64,000 nucleotides of DNA, from NCBI RefSeq assembly GCF_004208415.1, contig NZ_CP035758.1, forward strand, positions 7,502,001-7,566,000. The letters run 5' to 3'. Both the position numbers and the translations under genes were made by a program. Positions 8,171 through 17,407 of the stretch are shown here, piece by piece; the stretch's first letter is position 1; each line of letters begins with the position of its first letter. Origin of the DNA: Ktedonosporobacter rubrisoli. Lineage in GTDB: Bacteria; Chloroflexota; Ktedonobacteria; Ktedonobacterales; Ktedonobacteraceae. The notes beneath the pieces are model-generated. The model searched no databases, was not told the DNA's origin, and saw only the letters and a program-made list of their open reading frames with translations.

Positions 8171-8632
8171 ATGGACCAGAGCATGATCGAGAAGATTACT
8201 CATGCGCAGATGCTTGCCGCAAATGGGCAGAACGAGGAGGCATGCGCTCTCTACGAGGAGCTCTATGCAGAAATGATGGGTAAGAGAGATCATTATCATG
8301 CGTGCTACATTGCGCATTTATTGGGACATACCCAGAGCCAACCACAAGCGCAACTTGATTGGCATAGCCAGGCTCTTGATATTGCTACAACAATGAATGA
8401 AGACAATGTATCTGCGTTTTTCCCTTCGCTCTACGGAAGTATTGCCAATGCCTATCTGCATCTGGGAGATTTCACGCAAGCCCAAGCATATCTGAGAAAA
8501 GCCCGCGAAAAAGAGTACCTTCTGCAGGACAATGAGTATGGTCAGACAGTTCGCTCATCCCTGCTCAGCATCGCAGAGGCAATTGAACAAAAACGGCAAG
8601 GCTCGGATGTATCTGTTGATGCTGAAAAATAA
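8171..8632 (+). CDS. Small TPR-like protein
   Basis: This encodes 153 residues with AAAGGAAGGAAA just upstream of the ATG. The sequence folds as about three helix-turn-helix TPR-type pairs: MLAANGQNEEACALYEELY, then LGHTQSQPQAQLDWHSQALD, then IANAYLHLGDFTQAQAYLRK. There is no signal peptide or membrane segment. TPR proteins are scaffolds for protein contacts. It lies alone between the two BMP genes on the opposite strand, so it has its own promoter and may not be linked to them. The specific function is unknown. Confidence 0.7.
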   Translation: MDQSMIEKITHAQMLAANGQNEEACALYEELYAEMMGKRDHYHACYIAHLLGHTQSQPQAQLDWHSQALDIATTMNEDNVSAFFPSLYGSIANAYLHLGDFTQAQAYLRKAREKEYLLQDNEYGQTVRSSLLSIAEAIEQKRQGSDVSVDAEK

Positions 8633-8783
8633 ATCTGCCCTACATTTTACTTGATAATTTACTAGCAAGGTTATGCGTCCTCATACATGCATAGGTAGCG
8701 TTTGCTGCCAGTGAAATCAGGTTGGGGCGTTATAAGTAGTACCTGTAATTTAGGATTGGCTTGAGCCATTTGCAAATGGGCGC

Positions 8784-8843
8784 AAAAAACCTTCTGAGAA
8801 GACTGCGCTGGGATAATCATCCGCAGCCGCTCAGAAGGTTTTT
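8784..8843 (-). terminator. Rho-independent terminator of BMP copy 2
   Basis: AAAACCTTCTGAG is exactly complementary to CTCAGAAGGTTTT, giving a 13-bp stem with an inner CTGCG/CGCAG. Read on the minus strand it ends in a run of six T. It lies about 60 nt after the stop codon of the minus-strand gene. Confidence 0.8.
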
Positions 8844-8901
8844 ACTGGCAAAGTTATCCCATCATCTTGTGGGATACCTTATGCCTGCTGGCTGAGCTCG
8901 G

Positions 8902-9990
8902 CTACTGGATGTTCTCAGGTGGAACCAGCGCACCGCTCTTAATCTGGTTGGCGAAGTCCTCAGCCTTTTGCTTGGCATCGGCAGGTACATCTTTGCTGAT
9001 CGGAGCATAGCCAACACCGTCATGGGCCAGGTCAAACTTGGGCGGGTTATTGGTGAATTTACCGTCCTCGAAGTCTTTGATCGTATCGTAGACAGCGGTA
9101 TCGACGCGCTTCATGGCGCTGGTCAGTACGCTGGCATGGAGATAGCCCTGGTCCGCATCAACGCCGATGCCAAAGACGCCTTTTTGATCAGCGGCATCAA
9201 GAGCGCCAACGCCACAACCACCAGCAACCTGGAAGATAATATCAGCCTGGTGCTGGTTGATCTGGCTTAAAGCCGCGTCTTTACATTTGGCGGGATTGGT
9301 GAAGTCCTGCGAGTAGTTGACAAGAACATTCACGCTGGGATCGACTTTCTTGATGCAATACTTAAATCCTGCAATGTAGCGATCAACTGGCGGAATGGAT
9401 AGACCGCCGACTACGCCAACCGTGTTCTTGCCCAACAACTTGGAGATCTTATCTTTTCCGTCTACTTCCATCTGACCAGCAATCGCTCCTACCAGACAGC
9501 CAGCCTCCTGCTCCTTAAAGGAGAGTGGAGCGACGTTGGGTAAGGTCTCACAGTTAGAGGCGCCCGCTGCTGTAGCGCAGCCATCGACGATGGCGAACTT
9601 TTTGTTGGGAAACTGCTTGGCTACCTGATCTATGGCATTGTTCATCAAGAAACCAACTGCAATCACCAGGTCGGAGCTTTGGGCCGCCAGGGTAAGGTTG
9701 GTGACGTAATCGTTCTGCGATTGCGTCTGAATGACCTTCTCGGTAAAGCCATATTGGGCTTTGGCTTTGCTATAGCCGGTGTAAGAGAGGTGGTTGAAGC
9801 CGTTGTCGTTTACGCCACCAATGTCGGTAACCAGCGCGACTTTTTTGGCATTCTGGGTGCTGCTGGAAGTATTGCTACTGCTCCCCGAGGTGGTGCCGCC
9901 AGTTCCTCCGGTGCTTCCGCAGGCAGCCAGCAGCATGGCAAATATGGCGAGGAGAGATGCGACTCGGGCCAGGTCGCCAAGCCTTCTCAT
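8902..9990 (-). CDS. BMP/PnrA-family substrate-binding lipoprotein, copy 2
   Basis: This encodes 362 residues from the ATG at 9988-9990 with AGAAAGGA 8 nt upstream. It is closely similar to copy 1 along its whole length: lipobox AMLLAACGS, Gly/Ser linker, VALVTDIGGVNDNGFN, KEQEAGCLVGAIAG, and the ligand-pocket segment GIGVDADQG, which keeps the usual family form where copy 1 differs. Being lipid-anchored outside the membrane, it would deliver a nucleoside-type ligand to an ABC transporter encoded elsewhere. Copy number and shared flanks point to a tandem duplication of gene plus promoter. Ligand identity is not readable from the sequence. Confidence 0.88.
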   Translation of the reverse strand: MRRLGDLARVASLLAIFAMLLAACGSTGGTGGTTSGSSSNTSSSTQNAKKVALVTDIGGVNDNGFNHLSYTGYSKAKAQYGFTEKVIQTQSQNDYVTNLTLAAQSSDLVIAVGFLMNNAIDQVAKQFPNKKFAIVDGCATAAGASNCETLPNVAPLSFKEQEAGCLVGAIAGQMEVDGKDKISKLLGKNTVGVVGGLSIPPVDRYIAGFKYCIKKVDPSVNVLVNYSQDFTNPAKCKDAALSQINQHQADIIFQVAGGCGVGALDAADQKGVFGIGVDADQGYLHASVLTSAMKRVDTAVYDTIKDFEDGKFTNNPPKFDLAHDGVGYAPISKDVPADAKQKAEDFANQIKSGALVPPENIQ

Positions 9991-10043
9991 ACAAAAGGTC
10001 CTTTCTTCTCTACATTGAGAGAGATAATGTAGTACATGTACAT

Positions 10044-10073
10044 AGCATAACACATAAAGTATAGCTGTGTCAC
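10044..10073 (-). promoter_or_regulatory. Promoter of BMP lipoprotein copy 2
   Basis: Minus strand GTGACA, 18 bp, TATGCT, identical boxes and spacing to copy 1. Upstream of it (plus 10094-10138) is an inverted repeat TTCCTCTTAGA / TCTAAGAGGAA that is only poorly kept in copy 1. The rest of 10074-10361 shows no gene. Confidence 0.6.
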
Positions 10074-10361
10074 GACAAAATAAGTGTATTAGTTCCTCTT
10101 AGAGAGCATGGAATAAGAAAGGAAGTATCTTTCTAAGAGGAAAGAAGTAAGAAATGAGCTAGCTCATGGAGTAGGCTGGAACGAGATCCATTGATGAGCT
10201 ACAATGCTTCATTTACTCCCTATCGATTACATACGTAATGGGAAGAGTGCTTTCTCACCACGCTTGCCCGGGCGAAATAGCAGAAGAACGATCTAGAAAG
10301 CAATTTGCCGCCGATCTTCGCCTCAATTTATAGATTAGCAATGGAAATCGCTGAGGGGAGG

Positions 10362-10395
10362 CTTATGGAGGCCTTGTGTAAGAGGCCCCCATAAG
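10362..10395 (-). terminator. Hairpin after the NYN gene
   Basis: CTTATGGAGGCC (10362-10373) pairs with GGCCCCCATAAG (10384-10395) with one G/T wobble. It lies 10 nt past the stop codon of the minus-strand NYN gene. There is no marked T-run. Confidence 0.5.
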
Positions 10396-10405
10396 AGAAT
10401 GCTTA

Positions 10406-11446
10406 TTACGAACGAATTTCCTCAAGCATCGAAAGATTGACAAACAGATCACAGCTCTGGCGCAGGGTAGCCGACATCGCCTCATCAAAGGCGGCGACTT
10501 CAACGCGTACGCCGTGATCGGAGCAATAGTCGAGCATTGGCATAAAGTCACTATCGCCGCTGACTAGCACGACGCAATCGACTGCGCGACCATCGACGAG
10601 GCGCACCACGTCCATGCACAGATCCAGGTCTAGATCTGCTTTCTTGGCTCCGCTAGAAAAAGTCTTATAGTTTTTAGTTGTAATGCGGTAGCCAAGTCCC
10701 TTGACAGCCTGCAAGAACATTTGCTCATCACTCGGCTGAGGGCTGGTGGGACAGTAAGCATGAGCGCGTACCAGGCGGCGGTTGCCACGCAGGAAGTCGA
10801 GCAGCTTGCCGAAATCGACAGCCATGCGCAACGTGCGCGCGGAATAGAGCAGATTGGCTACATCGACAAAAACGCCAACCCGTTCAGTTGAAGGGAACGG
10901 GGGAAGCGAGACTGAAACATTGGTTGGTGCCTGGGTCACGCGGCGCAGCTCAGCAACCATGCGATCGGATTGAGCCTGGATAGCCTGAGCAACAATGTTG
11001 GCAAACTGATTCATCGAAGCGGCCGAGGGTCCAGTTTCAGTCGTCGCCGGGCGTGATGTATAGGCGGCGGGACGCTGTACCTCAGCGCGCCCAGAACGGG
11101 TATCGCGTGTGAGGAGGCTCCCGCGAGCCGGCGAGGGCTCTGGTCCCATAAATGGATTTGACGTTTCGTAGCCCTGGTTCATCTGACTTACGGTATAACC
11201 AGAGACAATGCTATAAGGTGAACCGTTTTGCGCGGCTGGCGAAGGTGCGCTGGCCGAGCGTGGCAACAGGCTCGGCGGAGGCGGCGGCACGGGAGCCGGT
11301 GTAACCGCTGGCTCTGGCGTTGTAGAGGCGGCGGCACTACTGGAACTAGCACTTGAACGATGGCGGCGCCGGCGGCGCGGGCTTGTCTTCTGTAACTCCG
11401 AATACTCCAGTGGGGGTAAATCTTCAGGCGCAATTTCTGCAGACAT
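10406..11446 (-). CDS. NYN-domain (PIN-like) ribonuclease with disordered N-terminus
   Basis: This encodes 346 residues. Residues 1-185 are low-complexity: an Arg-rich patch (SPRRRRRHRSS), then Pro/Ser/Ala-rich linkers. Residues about 190-342 form a NYN domain of the LabA/DUF88 type. The acidic metal site is seen in VGVFVDVANLLYSAR, KKADLDLDLCMDVV and CVVLVSGDSDFMPML. NYN proteins are metal-dependent endoribonucleases related to PIN nucleases. The start at 11446 has GGAG about 8 nt upstream and follows the stop of the 506-aa gene by 35 nt, so the two are probably one transcript. The basic patches in both partners suggest RNA contact, which is inference. The substrate is unknown. Confidence 0.85.
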   Translation of the reverse strand: MSAEIAPEDLPPLEYSELQKTSPRRRRRHRSSASSSSAAASTTPEPAVTPAPVPPPPPSLLPRSASAPSPAAQNGSPYSIVSGYTVSQMNQGYETSNPFMGPEPSPARGSLLTRDTRSGRAEVQRPAAYTSRPATTETGPSAASMNQFANIVAQAIQAQSDRMVAELRRVTQAPTNVSVSLPPFPSTERVGVFVDVANLLYSARTLRMAVDFGKLLDFLRGNRRLVRAHAYCPTSPQPSDEQMFLQAVKGLGYRITTKNYKTFSSGAKKADLDLDLCMDVVRLVDGRAVDCVVLVSGDSDFMPMLDYCSDHGVRVEVAAFDEAMSATLRQSCDLFVNLSMLEEIRS

Positions 11447-11481
11447 CTCTGTGGGCTCCGTTACTAAGTTAACTACATCAT

Positions 11482-13002
11482 TTACTGTGGCAGGGGAACC
11501 GGCGTCGGCGCAGCTATGGCCGGCTGTTCTTTCTGACTCTGGCGCTCGTGGCTACGGCGGCGACTCGTAGTAGCTGGCGCGGCAGCCTGGTTCTCGGCAG
11601 CAGGGCTTTCCTGCGCGGCTGATTGCTTACTGGCAGCTGGTTCCACGGGAGCCGTATGATTGGATGTAGCTTTAGTGGAGGCAGCAGGCGTCTCAGAATT
11701 TTGCTCGCCTGTAGCAGATGCTGCTTCGGTTCGTTGCTGGGAAGTTGTCGGCGTCGTAGTCGCTGGTGTGCTCACACCATTGTTTGTGGCCGGTCGATCG
11801 AAGCGATAGCGACGCGCCGGACGCGGTGGCGTTGGCTCGGCTGGTTGCTCGGATACGACGGGCTGAGCAGGCTTTTCCTCTACAGGAGCCGCATTTGCGG
11901 CAACTTGCTCTGCTGCCGTGGCAACCTTATTCTCGGCTTGAGCTTCTGCCGTGCTCTCCGCTGGCGTCGCAGCCGCATTTTCTTTCTGATGGCGGCTATG
12001 GCGTGATGAGCGTAGACGCGATGCTGGCCTCAGCAAGGGTGAGACCGTAGGAGATGTCGAAGCAGCTGGCGTCTCAGATGTGCTATCAGACTTTTCGGCC
12101 TTTGCCTCAGACTTAGCCGCGGGCTCAGCAGATTTGGCCTCTGGTTCAGGATTTGCCTGAGCAGTTGGGCTGGTTTGTTCTGTCTCTGTTTGCGCGCTAA
12201 CTGGCGCTTGATTAGCAACAGTCTCGGCGCTAGCGACAACTGGCGCTGCCTCAACTGTGGCAGCCTCTGTCACGAGCTCCGCGCTCTGAACAGGCGTAGG
12301 CGAAGTTCCCTCAGTGATTTCGCCTGGCTCCTGGGTCGTAAAATCGTCTTCAGAAGGTGTGAGTAGCATAAAGGTCTCCGTCTGCGATTCTTGTAAAGAA
12401 GCATTCAGACGAGCCTCGGCCTGTCGAAACTCCTCGATAAAGGCAGTAAAGGGGCGAACCTCTTCCCCGTGCGTCTCGGCAAAAGACATCATCTCAGTGT
12501 AAGAGAAAGCCGGATTCTCTTCTTCCTCAGCGACAGGCGAGGCCTCAGCCGAAGAACTCTCTTCAGTTACAGGAACGGAACTTGATGAAAAATTCTCTTC
12601 AGTGGCAGCCATAGGGCTGACCGAAGAACTCTCCTCAGCAGCAGGAACAGAAATGGCAGCATTAACCTCATCCGAGGTAGCAGCCGGAGCCTCATTTACC
12701 AACTCATGAGCTGTTTCGGGCTCTTGATCCATATGAATATCCTGGCGCTGATCTTGCTCTTTAACTTCAGAAGTAGCAAGATGTTCCTCCTCAGGAGGAG
12801 CAGAAGTTTCGAGCGGCACTTCTTCCTGAACCTCAACAGAAGCCGAGGGCGCAGCAGAGGAGAATTCTACCTGCGCTTCTGCTTCGGCAGGCGTAGTGGT
12901 CGCGGAAGTGGTAGGTTCGACCGTAGGTTCGGAGACAGACGAAGGCTCCACGACGGAGACATCAACGTCGTTATACTCTGGATGCGTATTTTGTGTTGTC
13001 AC
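11482..13002 (-). CDS. Long intrinsically disordered Ala/Glu/Ser/Thr-rich protein
   Basis: This encodes 506 residues with almost no hydrophobic core. The N-terminal three-fifths are acidic (strings such as VEPSSVSEPTVEPTTSA and AEEEENPAFSYTEMMSF). The C-terminal part has short basic islands: RLRSSRHSRHQK, RPARRYRFDRP and RRRSHERQSQKEQ. There is no signal peptide or membrane helix. It is cotranscribed with the NYN ribonuclease. The pattern of basic islands in an acidic disordered chain resembles the scaffold tail of RNase E, which recruits RNA and partner enzymes. That is an analogy, not homology I can show. Its length, the open frame and the lack of stops support a real gene. Confidence 0.65.
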   Translation of the reverse strand: MTTQNTHPEYNDVDVSVVEPSSVSEPTVEPTTSATTTPAEAEAQVEFSSAAPSASVEVQEEVPLETSAPPEEEHLATSEVKEQDQRQDIHMDQEPETAHELVNEAPAATSDEVNAAISVPAAEESSSVSPMAATEENFSSSSVPVTEESSSAEASPVAEEEENPAFSYTEMMSFAETHGEEVRPFTAFIEEFRQAEARLNASLQESQTETFMLLTPSEDDFTTQEPGEITEGTSPTPVQSAELVTEAATVEAAPVVASAETVANQAPVSAQTETEQTSPTAQANPEPEAKSAEPAAKSEAKAEKSDSTSETPAASTSPTVSPLLRPASRLRSSRHSRHQKENAAATPAESTAEAQAENKVATAAEQVAANAAPVEEKPAQPVVSEQPAEPTPPRPARRYRFDRPATNNGVSTPATTTPTTSQQRTEAASATGEQNSETPAASTKATSNHTAPVEPAASKQSAAQESPAAENQAAAPATTSRRRSHERQSQKEQPAIAAPTPVPLPQ

Positions 13003-13270
13003 TAAGATCTCCAGTCTCAGTCGCTACGGACCGGAGCGCAGGCATATAACATAAGAAAATCTTCGACTGAAGATAGTGGAGGCGAACATACGTGCTCTAA
13101 TATTTTCCAGCTTCAATGCCGACTTCGCTAATGATGGGCGGAAAAGCAAGAACAGCTTATTGATGCAGAGCATCAAAAGGTCCGCCCCTACAATATCCTC
13201 GGCAGTCTTCTTGCGCTGCGCTATTATATTATTCTCGGTCCGAATCTAGTCGTTGTCTACACCGTTAGGA

Positions 13271-14053
13271 TTACTCTTGATGCACCCCGCCACTGAACGG
13301 TGGAACACTGGTGGGCACAGATTGAACATCAGAATCTCTTGGCTCGTTTTTCCCTGTTTTAGCAGGCGAGTGACGATTGTCCGAACTGGTATCGTTTTGA
13401 TCGATAAACTGCGCAGATGGCTGTTCGCTTGCTGCCGCAAGCTGGCTAGTTGTGCGCCATACGGCGATCATACGCTCGACGGCAGTGACATTTGAGAAAA
13501 CTGCAAGTAAGGCCAGTGCCCAGATACCAGTGTTAGTTAAGAGTCCGATAGCCAGTATGATGACACGTTCCGGGCGGGCAAGAAGTCCGGTTTTACACTC
13601 AATTCCCAGGCCTTCGGCGCGCGCTTTGGTGTAACTTACCATTAATGAGCCGGCTAAAGCCACAAAAATGAAAATGATCATCCAGGTTTGCTCATTTGGA
13701 GCAGGCCAGAGAGCATCTTGGAGGCCGGGACGCTGTAATGTGTATAAAAGCAGTCCCAACAGGATGATACTTTCCGAATAGCGATCAAGCGTCGAGTCAA
13801 GGAAAGCGCCAAAGATCGTGGCGGCGTTACGTACACGAGCCATCGCCCCGTCAAACATGTCAAAGATGCCTGCAAACAACACCAACAGGCCACCAACAAA
13901 CAGTGAACCTTGAGCGATTACTATTGCTGTCAGTATACTGAGCAGCAGCCCGATTCCAGTTAGCATATTCGGTGTGACACCTAGTCTGGCAAGAGGTTGA
14001 ATAATCATTGTGACCAGGTGTCTAGCCTGTTGCTGAATGCGTCTGCTAAACAT
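13271..14053 (-). CDS. CDP-alcohol phosphatidyltransferase family membrane protein
   Basis: This encodes 260 residues. The family signature D-x2-DG-x2-AR-x8-G-x3-D-x3-D is complete as DMFDGAMARVRNAATIFG followed by AFLDSTLDR. About five to six membrane helices are predicted. The enzyme swaps CMP in a CDP-lipid for an alcohol such as glycerol phosphate, inositol or inositol phosphate, giving a phospholipid headgroup at the membrane. The last 55 residues are polar and disordered. It stands upstream of the NYN pair on the same strand but with 268 nt between them. The substrate cannot be read from the motif; PgsA-like and phosphatidylinositol synthase-like roles are both open. Confidence 0.88.
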   Translation of the reverse strand: MFSRRIQQQARHLVTMIIQPLARLGVTPNMLTGIGLLLSILTAIVIAQGSLFVGGLLVLFAGIFDMFDGAMARVRNAATIFGAFLDSTLDRYSESIILLGLLLYTLQRPGLQDALWPAPNEQTWMIIFIFVALAGSLMVSYTKARAEGLGIECKTGLLARPERVIILAIGLLTNTGIWALALLAVFSNVTAVERMIAVWRTTSQLAAASEQPSAQFIDQNDTSSDNRHSPAKTGKNEPRDSDVQSVPTSVPPFSGGVHQE

Positions 14054-14177
14054 ACACCTATTGTATCACACTTAACCCTAATTGGACTAGCTCTTTTTGG
14101 TTAAGATATAGATCTACAAGTCGTCTGCGGCGCTATGCACTATTTGCACAGATTACTCTCGCCGCAGACAAATTCTC

Positions 14178-15047
14178 TTAGCGAACCTGCTGAAGGCTGC
14201 TCACCTGAGCTGCTTTCTCTGGCAACGGGACGACTGTTGCCTCTGCCTGTTGCGCCTGCCTTCCGCTCATGCGGTAGCGCAACCAGTCTACATAGTCCTG
14301 GACGTCCCATAGCTTGCCACCGGGGGCGGTCATGCGCCTGGCGATGGCGCTGCGGATATCCTGTGCGCTCTTGCCTTCAAACCAGGTATGGCCACTTCCT
14401 ATAGAATTAATGGCGTGAGCATCGCTATTGCCCAGCTCCGCCAGTCCATATATTTCGCGGTTCGTTTGCATGGCAACTTGATTGGCATAAATTCCGCAGA
14501 AGCTGGCATTCCAGGTCTCTATACCATCAAACCAGACCTCCTTAGACGCATGAATACGGTCCATAACCGCACGCTTGCAGCTGTGGCGGAAGAGCCGATG
14601 CAAGGGATGGGCGATAACTGCCAGACCGCCCTGCTCATGGATCAGCTCAATGCTGCGCTCCATGCTCATGCCGGGAGCTATGCGTTTCTCAATGAAGAGG
14701 GCGAGCAGATGGCCTTCTTTCGTGCTGATCTCTTCTCCGACGATAAAATCGAAGCGGTATGAGCCCTGTTGCCAGAGGTCGCGTGCTCGCAGTGAGCCCT
14801 CAATGACATCATGATCAGTAATGGCAATCACATCAAGATTGGTATTGTGCTGGACATGCTCCAGGATTTCTTTGATAGTGCCACTGCCATCGCTGTAGGT
14901 GCTGTGCATGTGCAGGTCAGCCTGGCCATGCTTGCCAAAGGAATGAGCTAGTTGAGGTGTCATACGTTGGCGTTTATGTAGCATAGCTGTTCCCGCTGGT
15001 GTCATTGCTGGTTGTTCGATCACGCTATTTTGTTTGCTTATTAACAT
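14178..15047 (-). CDS. PHP-domain phosphoesterase
   Basis: This encodes 289 residues from the ATG at 15045-15047, which follows AAGGA by 6 nt; a longer open frame upstream lacks a binding site. The four PHP motifs are present: DLHMHSTYSDGS (HxH), AITDHDVIEGS, LAVIAHPLHR and ELGNSDAH. PHP proteins hydrolyse phosphate esters with a two- or three-metal centre; homologues act on nucleoside 3',5'-bisphosphate or short oligonucleotides. The C-terminal tail after about residue 265 is probably disordered. It is flanked by the ArsR regulator and the phosphatidyltransferase on the same strand with gaps over 100 nt. Confidence 0.88.
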   Translation of the reverse strand: MLISKQNSVIEQPAMTPAGTAMLHKRQRMTPQLAHSFGKHGQADLHMHSTYSDGSGTIKEILEHVQHNTNLDVIAITDHDVIEGSLRARDLWQQGSYRFDFIVGEEISTKEGHLLALFIEKRIAPGMSMERSIELIHEQGGLAVIAHPLHRLFRHSCKRAVMDRIHASKEVWFDGIETWNASFCGIYANQVAMQTNREIYGLAELGNSDAHAINSIGSGHTWFEGKSAQDIRSAIARRMTAPGGKLWDVQDYVDWLRYRMSGRQAQQAEATVVPLPEKAAQVSSLQQVR

Positions 15048-15253
15048 GCAGTTCCTTCTTTGTTCTACATTGCACGGTAGGATGGTAACAATCTTGATCC
15101 TCCTGCAAAGGCGGCGGATCTTCGGCAAAAAAGGAGTGCGCCATTGCTTCGCACTCATCCCCGTCGAGCACACTGTTGTGCCTAAGCGACGGTGCGCTAA
15201 GAAGCGCGCTCAGGGGTAAGAAATAGCCGCCTTTATGGGCGCACGAAACCAGC

Positions 15254-15715
15254 TTAGTCCTCAACGACTGTATCCGGTTCCATGAGCGCAGTTCCAACCG
15301 GGGGCGTCTCCAGGCTAACGGCTGGATCGACAAGCATTTCCAGATGCTGCACACATTCATGGAAACGCTGTAGGTTGAGAGAGCAATAGACCTGGCGTCC
15401 AGCTCGGCGTGTCTCGATTAAGCCTGCGCGCCGCAGTTTGCGCAAGTGCCATGAGACAAGGGGCTGGCTGATCCTCAGTAAATCGGTAAGCGCGGTGACC
15501 GTTACTTCGCTCTCCTGGCGCGCAAGATGATAGACAATGGTCAGACGGGCTACGTCTGCCAGTGCTTTGGTCATATGTTTCAGTTCACGCCATTCATTCA
15601 TATGGAAAAAGCTCGTATCGCCTTTAAACGCTTCTAGAGGAGAGCCCGGGCTCTCTTTACCTCTCAGAGCAGCCAGAAGGCTGGCTCTAAGCTGAACTTG
15701 CATATGTATATGCAT
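15254..15715 (-). CDS. ArsR-family winged-helix regulator
   Basis: This encodes 153 residues if the ATG at 15713-15715 is used; internal Met at residue 5 or 39 is possible, and none has a clear ribosome-binding site. The winged helix runs about 45-125: MTKALADVARLTIVYHLARQ, then VTALTDLLRISQPLVSWHLR (recognition helix), then KLRRAGLIETRRAGRQVYCS (wing). There is no CxC metal motif of the ArsR/SmtB sensors, so it is more likely a non-metal member. It is a dimeric DNA-binding repressor by family. The target is unknown; the neighbouring PHP gene is the nearest candidate. Confidence 0.82.
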   Translation of the reverse strand: MHIHMQVQLRASLLAALRGKESPGSPLEAFKGDTSFFHMNEWRELKHMTKALADVARLTIVYHLARQESEVTVTALTDLLRISQPLVSWHLRKLRRAGLIETRRAGRQVYCSLNLQRFHECVQHLEMLVDPAVSLETPPVGTALMEPDTVVED

Positions 15716-15875
15716 ACATAAATTTTTGTTTTATAAACACCTATTTATATTTTAGGCAATTCAGATAATTCTGTCAAGGGGTAGGGAATTTTTTATTAAG
15801 GACTTACCTCGTGAGCTTCTCAAGCAGAGGGCTGTTGTCGCCAGGACATCTGTTTACCAACCAGCTTGTGGCGTG

Positions 15876-17294
15876 CTAGTGCTTGTATCTCACCTTTATC
15901 CAGGGGGGTAATCCCTGCTCGGGGATCTTTTGTTGCCACACCAATTGGCCTTGCCGGTCGTAGAGCTCTGCCTGCATAGGCAATTGCACTCGCTCCTCGG
16001 GCTTACAAGCGAAGAATACATAGCCCTCTTCTACCGTGTCCTCAAGGGCCTGTCCAGCTTCATTGATCAGACGAACGCGCTCTACATGAAAGCCATTATC
16101 AATGAGGTTGCCATGGGCGATGTGCAGGTATTGCTGATCACCTACGTATAGTCCCTGAGTCCCAAGAAAAATCAGCGGATGATCATGCACTGGTGCAAAG
16201 CTCTTCGCCCATTGATCCTGTGTGTCCAGGGTAGTTCCACCGCCATGGGAGCGCCAGGAGCCATCAGCGTTTTGTTGGAAAATGACGATCATTCGATATC
16301 GCTCTCCCTCAGTTTCGGTTTCTCGAAATGTGACCTCATAGAGCTTCCAACCAGGTCGCTGCTTCTCCCGCAAAAAGCGGATCGAGGCGAGATCCACAAG
16401 CACGTCCAATGGAGGCTCATTCGCCAGTTCCTCGACGATCATCTGCCTGAGTGGATCGTTGAGTTGAGGTATTTCAGGCTTCTTCAGCGGCGGCGGGACA
16501 GTCTGGCGCGTATGTCTACAATACGCGGTGACCTGCCCGGTGCTTGTTTCTATCCTCCTATAGGCAGAGGATCGCCTGTGTTGGTTTTTGCCTGTGGCGA
16601 GTTCTGCTGCTGCGGTCAGGACGCGCTCACGGAACTCCTGAAACCCTGGTTGGCCTTCCTGAACCGTTATGAGCAGGGTTGCCGGGGGTATGAGATAATC
16701 AAGAGGGGATGCATAGATGACGAAGTAGATGCTGAGGGCAGGTATCTGGCGATGATAGGGTTTTAGCTCATCGTAGAGCCGCTGTGTTGCTTTGCGTTCC
16801 TCCCGGCTCAGCACCCGCGTCACTTCTTTTATCTGTCGTTCGCGCTGGCTAGCCGATTGCCTAAATTGCTTTTCCAGCTCAATGAGCCTGTTTTTAATGG
16901 CATGGCTTCCCATCCAGGAAGCCTGATAATGGTAAAACTCAGGAGGCGGAGGTAGAGGGGGAGTAGTCGCGATCTTGAGTTGCTCTGCTTGGTGCCGCCG
17001 TTTGAGATGTTCCAGATCCGGTTCTCCAGTGATCTTGAGGTACTCGGTCAATTGCATTTGCTGGAGCTGTTGCTCATCCTGCTCGCGTTGCGTCGGATTA
17101 AGTACGCGCAGAAACCAGCTCTGCCAGGCATTTGCGGTCAGTCCAAGCGCACGTAATGAGCTATCACCATCGGGATGCAGATCGAAAGGCGGCACACGCA
17201 AGCCATCAACCTGCAATACCCAGAGACAGAAATCTATGGTTGGGTCAGATCCTTGCTGATAGTGCCAGGGATTGTGCGAATGAAGCAAGTGCAT
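15876..17294 (-). CDS. Protein of unknown function, 472 aa
   Basis: It starts at the ATG at 17292-17294 with AAGGAGAG 5 nt upstream. I do not recognise the family. The first 90 residues look globular (HSHNPWHYQQGSDPTIDFCL, then WVLQVDGLRVPPFDLHPDGD). About 110-250 is helical and charged, with glutamine-rich coils (REQDEQQLQQMQLTEYLK). The C-terminal third is beta-rich and includes WKLYEVTFRETETEGERYR and a repeated W/G/Q pattern. It has no signal peptide or membrane segment. It is divergent from the MerR-like gene at 17408 with 113 nt between, so the two may be regulated together. Confidence 0.6.
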   Translation of the reverse strand: MHLLHSHNPWHYQQGSDPTIDFCLWVLQVDGLRVPPFDLHPDGDSSLRALGLTANAWQSWFLRVLNPTQREQDEQQLQQMQLTEYLKITGEPDLEHLKRRHQAEQLKIATTPPLPPPPEFYHYQASWMGSHAIKNRLIELEKQFRQSASQRERQIKEVTRVLSREERKATQRLYDELKPYHRQIPALSIYFVIYASPLDYLIPPATLLITVQEGQPGFQEFRERVLTAAAELATGKNQHRRSSAYRRIETSTGQVTAYCRHTRQTVPPPLKKPEIPQLNDPLRQMIVEELANEPPLDVLVDLASIRFLREKQRPGWKLYEVTFRETETEGERYRMIVIFQQNADGSWRSHGGGTTLDTQDQWAKSFAPVHDHPLIFLGTQGLYVGDQQYLHIAHGNLIDNGFHVERVRLINEAGQALEDTVEEGYVFFACKPEERVQLPMQAELYDRQGQLVWQQKIPEQGLPPWIKVRYKH

Positions 17295-17407
17295 AAGTAC
17301 TCTCCTTCTTGCTTTGTTTGCGCTTAGTATAATATACGTCTCTCTGCACTTCTCATAGGCGTTCGCGTCAGGCTGATTCCGGCAGAAAATCCTTGTATAC
17401 TGTATGT

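Noticed and set aside
15713..15780. Metal-responsive operator at the ArsR regulator
   Set aside because: The TATG/CATA repeats there are short and A/T-rich, and the protein lacks the CxC metal motif, so a metal link cannot be supported.
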